Assembly: GCA_947477655.1 (NCBI GenBank)
Contig: CANJTS010000002.1
Span: 186,001 to 250,000 of the forward strand
Direction of reading: 5' to 3'
Length of the DNA: 64,000 bases
Origin: CAILUG01 sp903844415
Lineage (GTDB): Bacteria > Pseudomonadota > Gammaproteobacteria > Pseudomonadales > Pseudohongiellaceae
The translations under genes were made by a program, and so were the position numbers. Within the stretch, counting starts at the first letter, position 1, and each line of letters opens with the position of its first letter. Of the stretch, positions 9,051 through 18,055 are shown piece by piece. The notes under the pieces are model-generated. The model did not search any database. It was not told the origin of the DNA and saw nothing but the letters and a program-made list of their open reading frames with translations.

Positions 9051-9092
9051 GTCAGGGTCGACTTTACGTTTAAGTCGACCCTGACCCTTTTA
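9051..9092 (+). terminator. Hairpin terminator after the MFS gene
   Basis: A 14-bp perfect stem begins GTCAGGGTCGACTT (9051-9064) and closes with its complement at 9072-9085 over a 7-base loop. CCTTTTA follows on the plus strand. It lies 15 bases past the MFS stop and also just past the stop of the convergent DUF2272 gene, so it may serve both. Confidence 0.8.
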
Positions 9093-10142
9093 CTCACAGC
9101 TTGTGGCCGGTAAGAGCAGGCTGGCAGTTGCAAAAGAGCTTGGTACAACCGGCATCGTGCACTGTAAAGCATGCAAAGTTGGACTTTGTAGCAGGGCATC
9201 CTGTGACACTGCTGTTGCTTTCAATTTCAGATGTGCAAACAGCAAACGTGCAGTAGGGAGCGGTGTAAAGTGCTTAGCTGCTGAAACAGCAGCAGAAAAA
9301 ACTTTCATGCGCACCGAGCTGCCCACATTGCCACCAATCGTCAATATCTGCCCTTTTGTTGTATCCACTTGTACCACAATGTCGCAGTGGGTGCGGGCAC
9401 CAACGCCAAGTTGCTGACGGCGCTCTTCGATGGAGCGATACACAGGGCGCATACCGCTGCACAATAAATCACCGGGTTCTATCTCAGCTTCACCAATGTC
9501 GAAAGCTGTATACATGGCGGCATTGTCATTGCTGTCGCGTGCTTTGATGGCTTGATCGATGTAACTATGATGGGCAATGGCGCGTTGAAACTGCTCCGGT
9601 TGGCCAAGACCACTTTCACACATCACCCACGAAATAAAAGCAGCTGACCACGGATCACGATGCCGGGAGGCAAGGCCATTTTCACCGTTCCACGCCTCAT
9701 TTTGGCGTTGCAATATCCAGTCACTGTTGGGCGCTGCTGCCCAGTAACCGCCTATCGAATCGGCAATGCGTAAGCCCTCTTCAGGATCTAGCAAAGGAAA
9801 ACGACGGCGGTTATTCCCATTAGTACCAGCACCGGTTGCTGGCGTTGCAGTGCGCTGTTCGTCCACACCGAAACCAAAGAAGGCCCATTCTTGCACTGCA
9901 GTGTTGACTATACGACGGCGCAAGTCTGCGCTTGGTGCGCTGGCGCAGGTCCGTTCAATTATAGTCATGTTGCCGGGCGCACCTTGTACGCGAGTGGCAG
10001 GTGAAGATATTGGTAATACTGATTTATCGAGGCGGGCAAAACCACTTTGCTGAGCTCTTTGCTGCGCCACAGCACTGCCGGATATTGTCAGCAACAAGGC
10101 CAGGCCAACAGAGCGAAACAAAGGGGTAGGGTAAAAATTCAT
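9090..10142 (-). CDS. Exported DUF2272 domain protein
   Basis: A 350-residue exported protein. The signal peptide ends GSAVAQQ. The block WSAAFISWVMCESGLG, followed by FQRAIAHHSYIDQA and later EPGDLLCSG and ARTHCDIVVQVD, matches DUF2272 as I recall it. That family has a papain/NlpC-like layout with Cys after SWVM and His in HCDIV as candidate catalytic residues. Such proteins may act on peptidoglycan or other amide bonds. CAGGAATTAAGGC precedes the ATG, resembling the leaders of neighbouring genes. The C-terminal 60 residues are rich in Ala and Leu and look unstructured. Function is unknown and the hydrolase idea is inference. Confidence 0.72.
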   Translation of the reverse strand: MNFYPTPLFRSVGLALLLTISGSAVAQQRAQQSGFARLDKSVLPISSPATRVQGAPGNMTIIERTCASAPSADLRRRIVNTAVQEWAFFGFGVDEQRTATPATGAGTNGNNRRRFPLLDPEEGLRIADSIGGYWAAAPNSDWILQRQNEAWNGENGLASRHRDPWSAAFISWVMCESGLGQPEQFQRAIAHHSYIDQAIKARDSNDNAAMYTAFDIGEAEIEPGDLLCSGMRPVYRSIEERRQQLGVGARTHCDIVVQVDTTKGQILTIGGNVGSSVRMKVFSAAVSAAKHFTPLPTARLLFAHLKLKATAVSQDALLQSPTLHALQCTMPVVPSSFATASLLLPATSCE

Positions 10143-10297
10143 GCCTTAATTCCTGGTAACTCGTGTACTTACTTTGGCGAGCATGGCACTACTAGGCGAA
10201 AACTGCCGAAAAAAGGGGAGTTTACACGCCAGAAAATGAGCTTTTATCTGCAACTTGTAAGGCCGCAGAGCCTGCCCAGGTGGTTTTCAAACGGCTG

Positions 10298-12169
10298 CTA
10301 GGGTGCAGGTTTGAAAGCCAGTAAAAGATTGCCGGGTACACCCATCAAACCATAACCCGATTGTACGAACAGCATGCCGTTGGCTGCCACAATACTGGCG
10401 TTGTCGATGGCTCCGCCCTTGCCAATGACACCATTAACAGTGGTAAAGGTTTTAGCTGTGTCGAAGCTGAAAATAGGTTCGCCGCGCTGTGCATCGAACA
10501 CTCGCACATACCCATCGTTGACCCCTTGTACCACTGCACCGTCAACCAGCAAGGTAGCAGCCGACATACCGTAATTGCGGGCGCACGAAGGAATATCTTG
10601 TTCGCGACTGCCACTGCAATCGGGCTGGCTGAGGTAGGACCACAGAATGTTGCCGGTGTTGATGTCGAGTGCATGTAAGCCAGGTGCATTGCCATCGGCG
10701 GTGGCGCCAGTGGATTGATTATTGGCTGCAAACAAACGTTGCCCATCAAAAGCCATGCCCCAGTGAATACCACCCATGGCACCGCCAGGGCCAACTTTGG
10801 TGTTCCACACCAGAGCGCCGGTATCAGGGTTGAGTGCCCACACTACGCCGTTTTTCTGTCCGGCTACTACCAGATCTGAGCCATCGCTTTTTTGTGCCAG
10901 CATGAGGGCAGCACCAAAATCCCAATCTTTGTTGATGCTGTCCGCTGGTGGACAGTTAGGGCCGTCTGGCTGGGCCATACAACCGGTAAGGAAGATGTCG
11001 TTTGGTGTTGCCTGAAATTTCCATGCCAGCGTGCCGTCGGCAATATTGATGGCAAGAATCGCATCACTGCTGTCAGTGGCAGGGGCCGAGGTGTTCTCAC
11101 CTGTGCCTACATAAATAAAACCGCGCTTTTCATCGATGGCAGCAGCAGTCCAAATAGGCGCACCAGACGGGCCCCATTGCTGTGTACCAACACGACTGAT
11201 GGTAGTGGGTTTGGCATCCTCCATTGTGTGATACACCCACACCCTGCTGCCGGTGGCTACATCCAGTGCAACTACAGCACCGTGTGAGGTACAGCACTGA
11301 TATTCGGGTGCGGCGCCCATGTTTAATTCGCCCGAAGAAATGGGCACGATCACGCGATCCTGATACAGCACAGGCATAGCAGTTACGTTGGAAACGCTGG
11401 TGACTTTCACTGTTGCAGTCCAGATTACCTCTGCTGTGGCTGCATCCATTAGCAACACATGTGCAGCAGCATCGGCGAACAGCAGCACGTTGCGACCATC
11501 GGCTAGGGTGTGATAACCCATAGCGGTGCGCAGCGGCACATCATGTTCATATACCCATTTCACGCAAGGAGATGTACCGCCGATATCAAGTGCAAACAAT
11601 TGGCCGGAATCGACCACGGATATATACATTGTGTTGCCAACAATTACCGGCTGCGAACGCATGTTGGCGGTTTGTGGAAAGGCCAATACCCAGGCCAATT
11701 CAAGTTTGCCCATTTGTGCAGTAGTTAGACCCGCTTGTGCAGCCGTAAGGCTGCGATGATTCTGCAAACCAAAACCGAAACTGCCGATGGTGGGGTTGCC
11801 AGTATCCACTGCGCTGCGCTGCGCATTACAAGTGTTGGCAGCGATCCAGGAATTATCGATCTCGGCTGTACCTGCCAGATAACTCACCACAGCATCGAGT
11901 TGTTCAGGTGTCAGGGTGGCACCTTGCACCATCATCTTGCCGTTGGTCAGTGCATGCGACACTGCGCGTGGACCCATCCGGCGTAAGGTTTCGATGGGTG
12001 GTGATTTGGTGAGTTCCGGCATTGCATGACAGGTGGCACACACATTTTCGTAAACTGCCTGACCCTCAGTATTGACGGGCGCTGTGAGAACAGGAGCTTG
12101 CGCCGCTACCAAAGCAGTGCCTAGCAGACTCACACCAAACACTACGAATTTTGCCAGATGGGTTTGCAT
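10298..12169 (-). CDS. Exported quinohemoprotein: cytochrome c domain plus PQQ propeller (PVA-dehydrogenase-like)
   Basis: A 623-residue periplasmic protein. The ATG at 12167-12169 follows CAGGAATTTTTTT and opens a signal peptide ending LVAAQA. The longer frame from 12289 lacks a ribosome site. A heme motif CATCH lies at residues 44-48 with a distal Met candidate around 79-80. From about residue 130 there are PQQ-propeller repeats such as LFALDIGG, VVALDVATGSRVWVY and VWALNPDTGALVWNT. A vicinal cysteine pair at 292-293 (QCCTSHG) recalls the disulfide ring of quinoprotein dehydrogenases. The cytochrome-first order matches polyvinyl-alcohol-dehydrogenase-type enzymes. The substrate is probably an alcohol but is unknown. 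Electrons would pass from PQQ to heme and on to the respiratory chain. Confidence 0.85.
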   Translation of the reverse strand: MQTHLAKFVVFGVSLLGTALVAAQAPVLTAPVNTEGQAVYENVCATCHAMPELTKSPPIETLRRMGPRAVSHALTNGKMMVQGATLTPEQLDAVVSYLAGTAEIDNSWIAANTCNAQRSAVDTGNPTIGSFGFGLQNHRSLTAAQAGLTTAQMGKLELAWVLAFPQTANMRSQPVIVGNTMYISVVDSGQLFALDIGGTSPCVKWVYEHDVPLRTAMGYHTLADGRNVLLFADAAAHVLLMDAATAEVIWTATVKVTSVSNVTAMPVLYQDRVIVPISSGELNMGAAPEYQCCTSHGAVVALDVATGSRVWVYHTMEDAKPTTISRVGTQQWGPSGAPIWTAAAIDEKRGFIYVGTGENTSAPATDSSDAILAINIADGTLAWKFQATPNDIFLTGCMAQPDGPNCPPADSINKDWDFGAALMLAQKSDGSDLVVAGQKNGVVWALNPDTGALVWNTKVGPGGAMGGIHWGMAFDGQRLFAANNQSTGATADGNAPGLHALDINTGNILWSYLSQPDCSGSREQDIPSCARNYGMSAATLLVDGAVVQGVNDGYVRVFDAQRGEPIFSFDTAKTFTTVNGVIGKGGAIDNASIVAANGMLFVQSGYGLMGVPGNLLLAFKPAP

Positions 12170-12403
12170 AAAAAAATTCCTGATCTCGTGTTTAAAATTA
12201 AAGACAAAAAACGGGGTCATACAAAATGGGTAAGCGTTCACTCGTGCCGATGCCCGAATCAAAGGGGTAGGTACCCTCTTTTTCTTCAACTACATTAGTC
12301 ACCCAGTACATGTCGGGATCACGAAGCCTATGTATGTAACTTTGCTCTGAGAACAAGCAATCAAAGCGGCAGGTTTTTACGCTGCCACCTTTGTGCTGAT
12401 CTG

Positions 12404-13282
12404 TTAGGCCAATGCAGTTTCAAACAAGGCCAACATTCGCGTCCAAGCATGTTCGGCCTGTTCTTCGTTGTAAACCGCTGAATCAGGTGGGCACCACCCG
12501 TGCATGGTACCGGTATAAACTTCGATTTCGGCTGAAAGTTTGTTGGCAGCAAAAGTGGTTTTAAGAGTTTCCTTCGCAACTGGATCAGTTTCATCATCGT
12601 TGACAGCAATAGCGATCAGGAAGCTGGCTTTCATGGTAGGGATCAACAAATGCGGGCTGTTTTCTGCATCAGTTGCCAGCCCACCACCGTGGAAGGTGCC
12701 GCCAGCACCAACACGTTCTGGAATGGCAGCCGCAGTGCGCATGACCATCGGGCCACCCATGCAATAACCGGTGGTACCAATTTTGCGGGAGGTATCAACA
12801 GCAGCTTGCTGATCAAGCCAGGCAACAAATGCCTTGGCATCTGTGACATGGGTGTCGGCATTCAGTGCTTGGGCCATGGGCATCACAATGCCACGGGTGG
12901 TTTCGTCTTGAAAGCTGGCACCTTCGGCCACGACTGGTGCTTTGGCGTTGCGATAAAAGGGGTTTACCACCAGCACCGCGTAGCCGGACTCTGCCAGGCG
13001 TTTGCCCATGGCGCGAAAAGCAGGTCGCAGGCCGAGAATATCCGGCCAGACAACTACTGCTGCCGTGGCACCGCTGGCTGGGTGCACAAAATAACAATCG
13101 GCTTGGCCATCGGGAGTGGTGATGTTGACTTCAGTTTCGGTAACTGCCTGTGCATTGGCCACAGAGGGCAACATCATCGCCAGGCTTACACCGGCAGACA
13201 AGGCGCCAAATTGACGGCGGCTAAATTCATTGTTTTTGTTCAAAAAAGCAGTGGAATCCTTCAGGGTATCTAAATCACACAT
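12404..13282 (-). CDS. Tat-exported dienelactone hydrolase family protein
   Basis: An alpha/beta hydrolase of about 292 residues. The ATG at 13280-13282 has AAAGGAGA just upstream, so it is preferred over the ATG seven codons earlier. The N-terminus carries SRRQFGALSAGVSLAMMLP with a cleavage site at ANAQA, a Tat signal. The nucleophile motif is GYCMGGPM with Cys in place of Ser, as in dienelactone hydrolases. VNDDETDP and GTMHGW supply the Asp and His of the triad. Classical dienelactone hydrolase is cytosolic, so an exported form implies an extracytoplasmic ester or lactone substrate. A hairpin AACCCA-AAA-TGGGTT lies upstream of the ribosome site. Confidence 0.85.
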   Translation of the reverse strand: MCDLDTLKDSTAFLNKNNEFSRRQFGALSAGVSLAMMLPSVANAQAVTETEVNITTPDGQADCYFVHPASGATAAVVVWPDILGLRPAFRAMGKRLAESGYAVLVVNPFYRNAKAPVVAEGASFQDETTRGIVMPMAQALNADTHVTDAKAFVAWLDQQAAVDTSRKIGTTGYCMGGPMVMRTAAAIPERVGAGGTFHGGGLATDAENSPHLLIPTMKASFLIAIAVNDDETDPVAKETLKTTFAANKLSAEIEVYTGTMHGWCPPDSAVYNEEQAEHAWTRMLALFETALA

Positions 13283-13527
13283 GGTGTCTCCTTTGTAACC
13301 CAAAATGGGTTTGGTTGTTGGGGCTTATTGTTAGGGCTTATTTTAGTAGTGAGTTAATGGCGTTTGGATATGGGCTATCCGTTTGTTATTACGGTTGGCT
13401 CCAATATTGCTAGCGCAGGTGATTATAGCCACATAGTTTTGCTTTTGTCCTCAAGCGTAAGCATACTGAGAGCTGGATAACACGGCTGCTGACCCGTTAA
13501 TTACTACTTAAAACTGGAGCATATTGT

Positions 13528-15150
13528 ATGCATAACGTTACTGACAACTTACCTGATAAAAATCGTCGTTCCTTTATAGGTGGAACCCTCACCGCAGCTG
13601 CAGGTATCAGTGCGGTAACCTTGCTGGGCACAACCGCCTGTTCCGATGCTCAGCCGCCTGCAGTTTCATCTGTTCCTGCTGCAAGTGGGCCAGTAGCTGC
13701 AGCCACGGGTGGTCTATCACTGGCAGCAGGTGGCCCACCCCCCGGTCCGTCTTTATTTCGAGCCGAAATAGATGTGCGTTATTGCGAAATCGAAGGCACT
13801 ATTCCTGCTGATCTCAATGGCGCGTTTTATCGTGTTGGCCCCGATCCGCAATTCCCCTTGCATGCCGGTAATATTCCTTTCGATGGCGAAGGCCATGTGA
13901 GTATGTTTCGTATCAAGGATGGACGTGTTGATTACCGCACCCGTTTCATTCGTAACGAACGTTGGATGGCGCAAGATAAAGCTGGCAAATTATTATTCCC
14001 GATGTACCGCAACCCCGCACTGGATGATCCGAGTGTGGCAGGCTTGAGCCGCAGCACTGGTAATACTCACATCATCAATCACCAAAATATGTTGTTAACG
14101 CTCAAAGAAGACAGCCCACCTTCAGCACTTAATTTACTGACGCTAGAAACCATGGTGCCAAACTTTACTTTTGACGGTCAGCTCACTAGCAAGACATTTA
14201 CGGCGCATCCAAAAATTGATTCCAACACCGGCAACATGGTGGCCTTTGGTTACGAAGCCACCGGTTTTGGCAGCGATGATGTAATTGCGTTTGAAATAAC
14301 ACCACAAGGTAAAAAAGTGTGGGAGGCTAAAGTCAAAGTCCCTTATGTGGGTATGCTGCACGATTTTGCTGTAACTCAAAATTACATTGTTCTGTTTGTG
14401 ATTCCTTTGGCCAAAGACGATGAGCAGTTGGCGCGTGGTGGTATTCACTGGTCCTGGGACGGCTCACGTCCAACCCACTTTGGTGCATTTCGCCGCGATG
14501 GAGATGGCAGTGACATTCGCTGGTTCAACGGGCCAACCAGAAGTGCCACCCATGTGATGGGAGCGTTTGATGATGCCGGAAAAATTTTTGTCGATGTGGA
14601 AATGTCCGAATCCAATCCATTCCCCTTTATGCCCTTCAAGGATGGATCTGCGTGGAACCCTATCACTGGTACTAGCTATATCACCCGCTTGTCGGTTGAT
14701 CTGAACAACCGCAGTATTTCCGATTATGCGATGGAGCGGCTAAGCCCCTGGACTGGTGCATTGCCACGCCAGGACGATCGTTATAACACCATGCCTTATC
14801 GCTACGGTTTTCTTGGTACTCGTGACATCAATGCCAGTGATCCAAGGCAGGCCAATGCCGGCTACGTACGTTTTGACCATGCCACCAGCACCCAGATGTT
14901 CTGGAACGCAGGCGCAGGAACTTCGCTGGCCGAATGTTGCTTTGCGCCAAAATCAGCCAGTGCCGCCGAGGGTGAGGGTTATCTAATGGGTGTAGCCACG
15001 CGCCAAAACGAAGGGGGTCGAGCTGATCTAGTGATTCTCGATGCCCAACGTTTAGACGAAGGCCCGCTGGCAACAGTAAGGCTGCCGCTACGTGCTATCG
15101 GTCAGATTCACGGTTGGTGGGTGCCAGAAGCGCAATTGCCAACAGTTTAG
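13528..15150 (+). CDS. Carotenoid/lignostilbene oxygenase family protein with Tat signal
   Basis: A 540-residue member of the carotenoid cleavage oxygenase family, non-heme iron enzymes that split an alkene bond. Four iron-binding histidines are visible: H227 (TAHPKI), H278 (MLHDF), H342 (ATHVMG) and H528 (QIHGWW). The N-terminus has NRRSFIGGT followed by a hydrophobic stretch ending TTACSD, so it is probably exported by Tat, perhaps as a lipoprotein with a poor lipobox. A Pro/Ala/Gly linker covers residues 40-72. It lies 54 bases before a tannase/feruloyl esterase gene on the same strand. That neighbour favours a phenylpropanoid or stilbene substrate over carotenoids, as inference. Confidence 0.85.
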   Translation: MHNVTDNLPDKNRRSFIGGTLTAAAGISAVTLLGTTACSDAQPPAVSSVPAASGPVAAATGGLSLAAGGPPPGPSLFRAEIDVRYCEIEGTIPADLNGAFYRVGPDPQFPLHAGNIPFDGEGHVSMFRIKDGRVDYRTRFIRNERWMAQDKAGKLLFPMYRNPALDDPSVAGLSRSTGNTHIINHQNMLLTLKEDSPPSALNLLTLETMVPNFTFDGQLTSKTFTAHPKIDSNTGNMVAFGYEATGFGSDDVIAFEITPQGKKVWEAKVKVPYVGMLHDFAVTQNYIVLFVIPLAKDDEQLARGGIHWSWDGSRPTHFGAFRRDGDGSDIRWFNGPTRSATHVMGAFDDAGKIFVDVEMSESNPFPFMPFKDGSAWNPITGTSYITRLSVDLNNRSISDYAMERLSPWTGALPRQDDRYNTMPYRYGFLGTRDINASDPRQANAGYVRFDHATSTQMFWNAGAGTSLAECCFAPKSASAAEGEGYLMGVATRQNEGGRADLVILDAQRLDEGPLATVRLPLRAIGQIHGWWVPEAQLPTV

Positions 15151-15204
15151 TAAAAAAAAGTGCCATTGATGTCATAGTTGACTTTCTAATCAGGAAAAAT
15201 TCCC

Positions 15205-16749
15205 ATGCACAAACATCTGCTCATCTTTGGTTTAAGTTTTGTATCGTTGCCGGCATTCGCGCAATACGATGCCGCTTGTCTCGCTCTTATCACTTACGCG
15301 CAGGAGGCGGTCAATCTCAGTATCACCTCTGCAACACACGCCAGCGATCGTACATTTCAGCCCAATCCCAACGCGCCAGTACAAACACTACCACCGCATT
15401 GCCATGTTGAAGGAGAGCTTGATCGGCGCATTGGTGTTGACGGCGTGGAGTATGCCATTCGATTTGCCATCAACATGCCGGACAACTGGAACAGACGTTT
15501 TCTATTTCAAGGTGGTGGTGGTTTGAACGGAAGAGTAAATGAACCGTTAGGCGCTCAAGTTGTTGGTGAGTTGTCGGCACTGGCGCGTGGCTTTGCTGTG
15601 GTAAGTACTGACAGCGGTCATGAGGGTGCCGGGTTCGATGCCAGCTTTATGGCCGATCAAGAAGCTATGCTTAATTTCTATTTTTTGGCTAATGCACGAG
15701 TTACGGCGATGGCGAAACCGCTAGTCGAAAAATATTACAGCGACACCATCAATCATGCTTATTTTGTGGGCTGCTCCACTGGCGGCAGAGAAGGCATGAT
15801 TATGGCGCAGCGTTTTCCTTTGTTATATGACGGCATAGTTAGCGGTGCTCCCGCTATGCGAACCGGGTTATCCAACTTAGCCCTGCGTTGGAAAGCCGTA
15901 CAGTTGAACCAAGCCGCTGCCAAAGATGCCAATGGCTTGCCCATTGCAGGTGGTACTTTTAGCACGGCAGAACAAGCTTTAATTGTGAATGCTGTGGTAC
16001 AAAGTTGTGATGGTTTAGATGGCGTGAGTGATGGGCTTATCTTTAACACGAGTGCTTGCAATTTTGATCCGCTGACTCTTGTTTGTCCTGCGGGCCAAAC
16101 ACAAAACTGTTTAAGCGCTGAGAAAGCCACAGCCTTAGCCGCAGCTTTTGCCGGCCCGGTCGATTCACGTGGGCTTGCCGTGTATTCTCGTTTTCAGTTT
16201 GACGCTGGTATCGATGATGTAGGTGGGCTACCTGGCTTTATCGTGGGCAATAGCGGCCCGCCAGTAGGGCCACCCGTAGCGACTATGATGAGCCAGGATG
16301 TGGATGCAGAATTTGTTGCCGCCACTGCTACTGATGAGGCGCTGGGTAACAGTACTTCCTACACTCTTTCCAGTTTCGCCAATAATGGCGGCAAACAGAT
16401 TTTTTATCATGGCGTAAGTGATCCTTGGTTCTCCGCAATGGATACTGTTTCTTATTATCAGAACATGAGTGCCGCCAACGGCGGTTTGCAAACAGTCGAC
16501 AAGTGGAGCCGTTTGTTTTTGGTGCCCGGTATGGGTCATTGTCAGGGAGGAGCGACCACGCTGGATAATTTCGACATGCTTTCGGCCATAGTGGAGTGGG
16601 TCGAAAATGGTAAAGCACCCGCTGCCATTATTGCCACTGGTAGAGGTATGCCTGGCGTGAGTCGGCCTTTGTGTCCCCATCCGCAATATGCCCACTACAG
16701 TGGTGCGGGGGCAAGCACTGCGGCAGAAAGTTTTACATGTACGCCATGA
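15205..16749 (+). CDS. Exported tannase/feruloyl esterase family hydrolase
   Basis: A 514-residue exported esterase with signal peptide ending LPAFAQ. The nucleophile elbow GCSTGGREG is the signature of the tannase/feruloyl esterase family, and SDPWFS and GMGHCQGG supply the Asp and His. A cysteine pair flanking the triad (C in GCSTGG and C in GHCQGG) matches the disulfide that joins Ser and His in this family. These enzymes release gallate from tannins or ferulate from plant walls. The gene follows the carotenoid-oxygenase gene and could form an operon with it. LigAB encoded 5 kb downstream acts on protocatechuate and often gallate, which fits. Confidence 0.9.
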   Translation: MHKHLLIFGLSFVSLPAFAQYDAACLALITYAQEAVNLSITSATHASDRTFQPNPNAPVQTLPPHCHVEGELDRRIGVDGVEYAIRFAINMPDNWNRRFLFQGGGGLNGRVNEPLGAQVVGELSALARGFAVVSTDSGHEGAGFDASFMADQEAMLNFYFLANARVTAMAKPLVEKYYSDTINHAYFVGCSTGGREGMIMAQRFPLLYDGIVSGAPAMRTGLSNLALRWKAVQLNQAAAKDANGLPIAGGTFSTAEQALIVNAVVQSCDGLDGVSDGLIFNTSACNFDPLTLVCPAGQTQNCLSAEKATALAAAFAGPVDSRGLAVYSRFQFDAGIDDVGGLPGFIVGNSGPPVGPPVATMMSQDVDAEFVAATATDEALGNSTSYTLSSFANNGGKQIFYHGVSDPWFSAMDTVSYYQNMSAANGGLQTVDKWSRLFLVPGMGHCQGGATTLDNFDMLSAIVEWVENGKAPAAIIATGRGMPGVSRPLCPHPQYAHYSGAGASTAAESFTCTP

Positions 16750-16766
16750 AATAAGTAATGTCTAAA

Positions 16767-16784
16767 TCGACTTTTGTGAGTCGA
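16767..16784. terminator. Small hairpin between convergent genes
   Basis: TCGACT (16767-16772) pairs with AGTCGA (16779-16784) over TTTGTG, between the convergent tannase and GDTLV genes. The stem is short and no T-run follows on either strand. The terminator call is therefore weak. Confidence 0.35.
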
Positions 16785-16816
16785 CAGCGACACAGCTTGC
16801 TCTACTTTATTGGCTG

Positions 16817-17599
16817 TTAGTTGCCTTCGAGAATAGTCTGAATCTGGCCATCAGCACCGATGGGATTGCGGTTGTTCTCGAGGCAGATGTATTCAAGAAT
16901 GCGGTAATCCGCCGGTGCACGTACGTATTTGCGCGCTTCCGTCCACGGTTGGGTCAATGCGCCGGGATCCGTCAGGGTGATCTCATTTTCCAATGTGTCA
17001 CGATCAAGAAAACGCAGGCGACTGCTAACTGTCAACTGATCGGTGTGTGGTGCGCCGCTTGAATCGAGCAAGGTATCACCACGCAAGGCGCGGGTTTCTA
17101 TGACCAGAGTGTCACCATCCCAAGTGCCGCGCGAGAAACCATTGTAGGTAGGGTAGAGATCTTCCGGCCAGTCCCTGCCATCCAGATAAATACGGATATT
17201 GTCCGCATTCCACTCCATGCCCCACATCATCATCTTGTCGGCCTGCACAATTTCACTCGGTAAAATAAGGTTGTAGAGGCGGACGAGCCCGGCCGGAAGA
17301 CAGGAGGCTGTTGGGTCATCGGAGGGTTCGCCGCGTGCTCTGGCGGCCAGACGATCTTTGTACATCTGCATAAATTCAGGAGTATAGGGTGGTTCTTGTT
17401 CATCATAGCTGGCAGCGTTCGGGTCAAAACTGCTAGCCGTGCCAGGTGCCCTGAGCCACATACCATTGAAGTCGGGAACTCCGCTGGTAGTGCGGGGCAG
17501 TTCCACACTTTGGGCCGCCGCCAGCATGGGCTGCAGGAGCATGGCCACACCAGTGATCAGCACGGTGGATAACAGTAGGGTGATTTTTTTGTTTCGCAT
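16817..17599 (-). CDS. Exported GDTLV-family protein, partner of DUF6152
   Basis: A 260-residue exported protein with a signal peptide ending LAAAQS. Key segments are PDFNGMWLRAPG near the mature N-terminus, GTWDGDTLVIETRALRGDTL, and LENEITLTDPGALTQPW. The second and third blocks recur in the proteins at 5302-6411 and 58838-59851. It starts 24 bases after the stop of the DUF6152 gene on the same strand. In the protein at 58838-59851 the same two domains, in the same order, are fused. The two products are therefore likely to act together in the periplasm. No catalytic motif is recognisable. Confidence 0.72.
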   Translation of the reverse strand: MRNKKITLLLSTVLITGVAMLLQPMLAAAQSVELPRTTSGVPDFNGMWLRAPGTASSFDPNAASYDEQEPPYTPEFMQMYKDRLAARARGEPSDDPTASCLPAGLVRLYNLILPSEIVQADKMMMWGMEWNADNIRIYLDGRDWPEDLYPTYNGFSRGTWDGDTLVIETRALRGDTLLDSSGAPHTDQLTVSSRLRFLDRDTLENEITLTDPGALTQPWTEARKYVRAPADYRILEYICLENNRNPIGADGQIQTILEGN

Positions 17600-17623
17600 G
17601 CGGTTCTCCTTTTGGGCCTGGGG

Positions 17624-18010
17624 TCAGCGTGGTGCTATAGCTCTGAGCTCGGTGCCGTCGGCAAAAACAATAAGATCGTAAGTAGCGCCAGGGCGGCCAT
17701 CCACCAAAGGGCTGCCTGTTACGGTTATTTTGTCGCCCGGTTTGACAGAGGTATTTTTCCAGCCATTCCGAACCAGCATATTGACCGGAGCGCCTTCGAG
17801 GCTCCATTCTGTTTCTATACCATTACTATCGGTAACGATTAACTGGATCCAGGTATGCGGATTGGTCCACTGAAATTCCTTGACCACGCCTTGCAACTCG
17901 ACTTTTGTTTTGAGATCAAACATTGCAAAAGAATGATGAGCCTGTAGCTGTACACAAGACAGCAAGAGACAGCCGGCAATAACTAAGTTAGTGATGGGTT
18001 TAATTAACAT
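17624..18010 (-). CDS. Exported DUF6152 family protein
   Basis: A 128-residue periplasmic protein with a signal peptide ending VQLQA and a mature start AHHSFAMFD. The block ELQGVVKEFQWTNPHTWIQL and the C-terminal YDLIVFADG identify DUF6152 as I recall it, a small OB-like family with an N-terminal HHS that could bind metal. It is the first gene of a two-gene unit with the GDTLV protein 24 bases downstream. The homologous region forms residues 1-125 of the fusion protein at 58838-59851. The biochemical role of DUF6152 is unknown to me. Confidence 0.8.
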   Translation of the reverse strand: MLIKPITNLVIAGCLLLSCVQLQAHHSFAMFDLKTKVELQGVVKEFQWTNPHTWIQLIVTDSNGIETEWSLEGAPVNMLVRNGWKNTSVKPGDKITVTGSPLVDGRPGATYDLIVFADGTELRAIAPR

Positions 18011-18055
18011 ATTTCTCCGCTTGAATATTTAGTCTTAATCTGGCTAGTTGATCAA

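Noticed and set aside
8537..9199. 220-codon minus-strand frame opposite the MFS gene
   Set aside because: It overlaps the transporter and the DUF2272 gene. Its Ala/Pro/Thr-rich composition is that of an antisense shadow.
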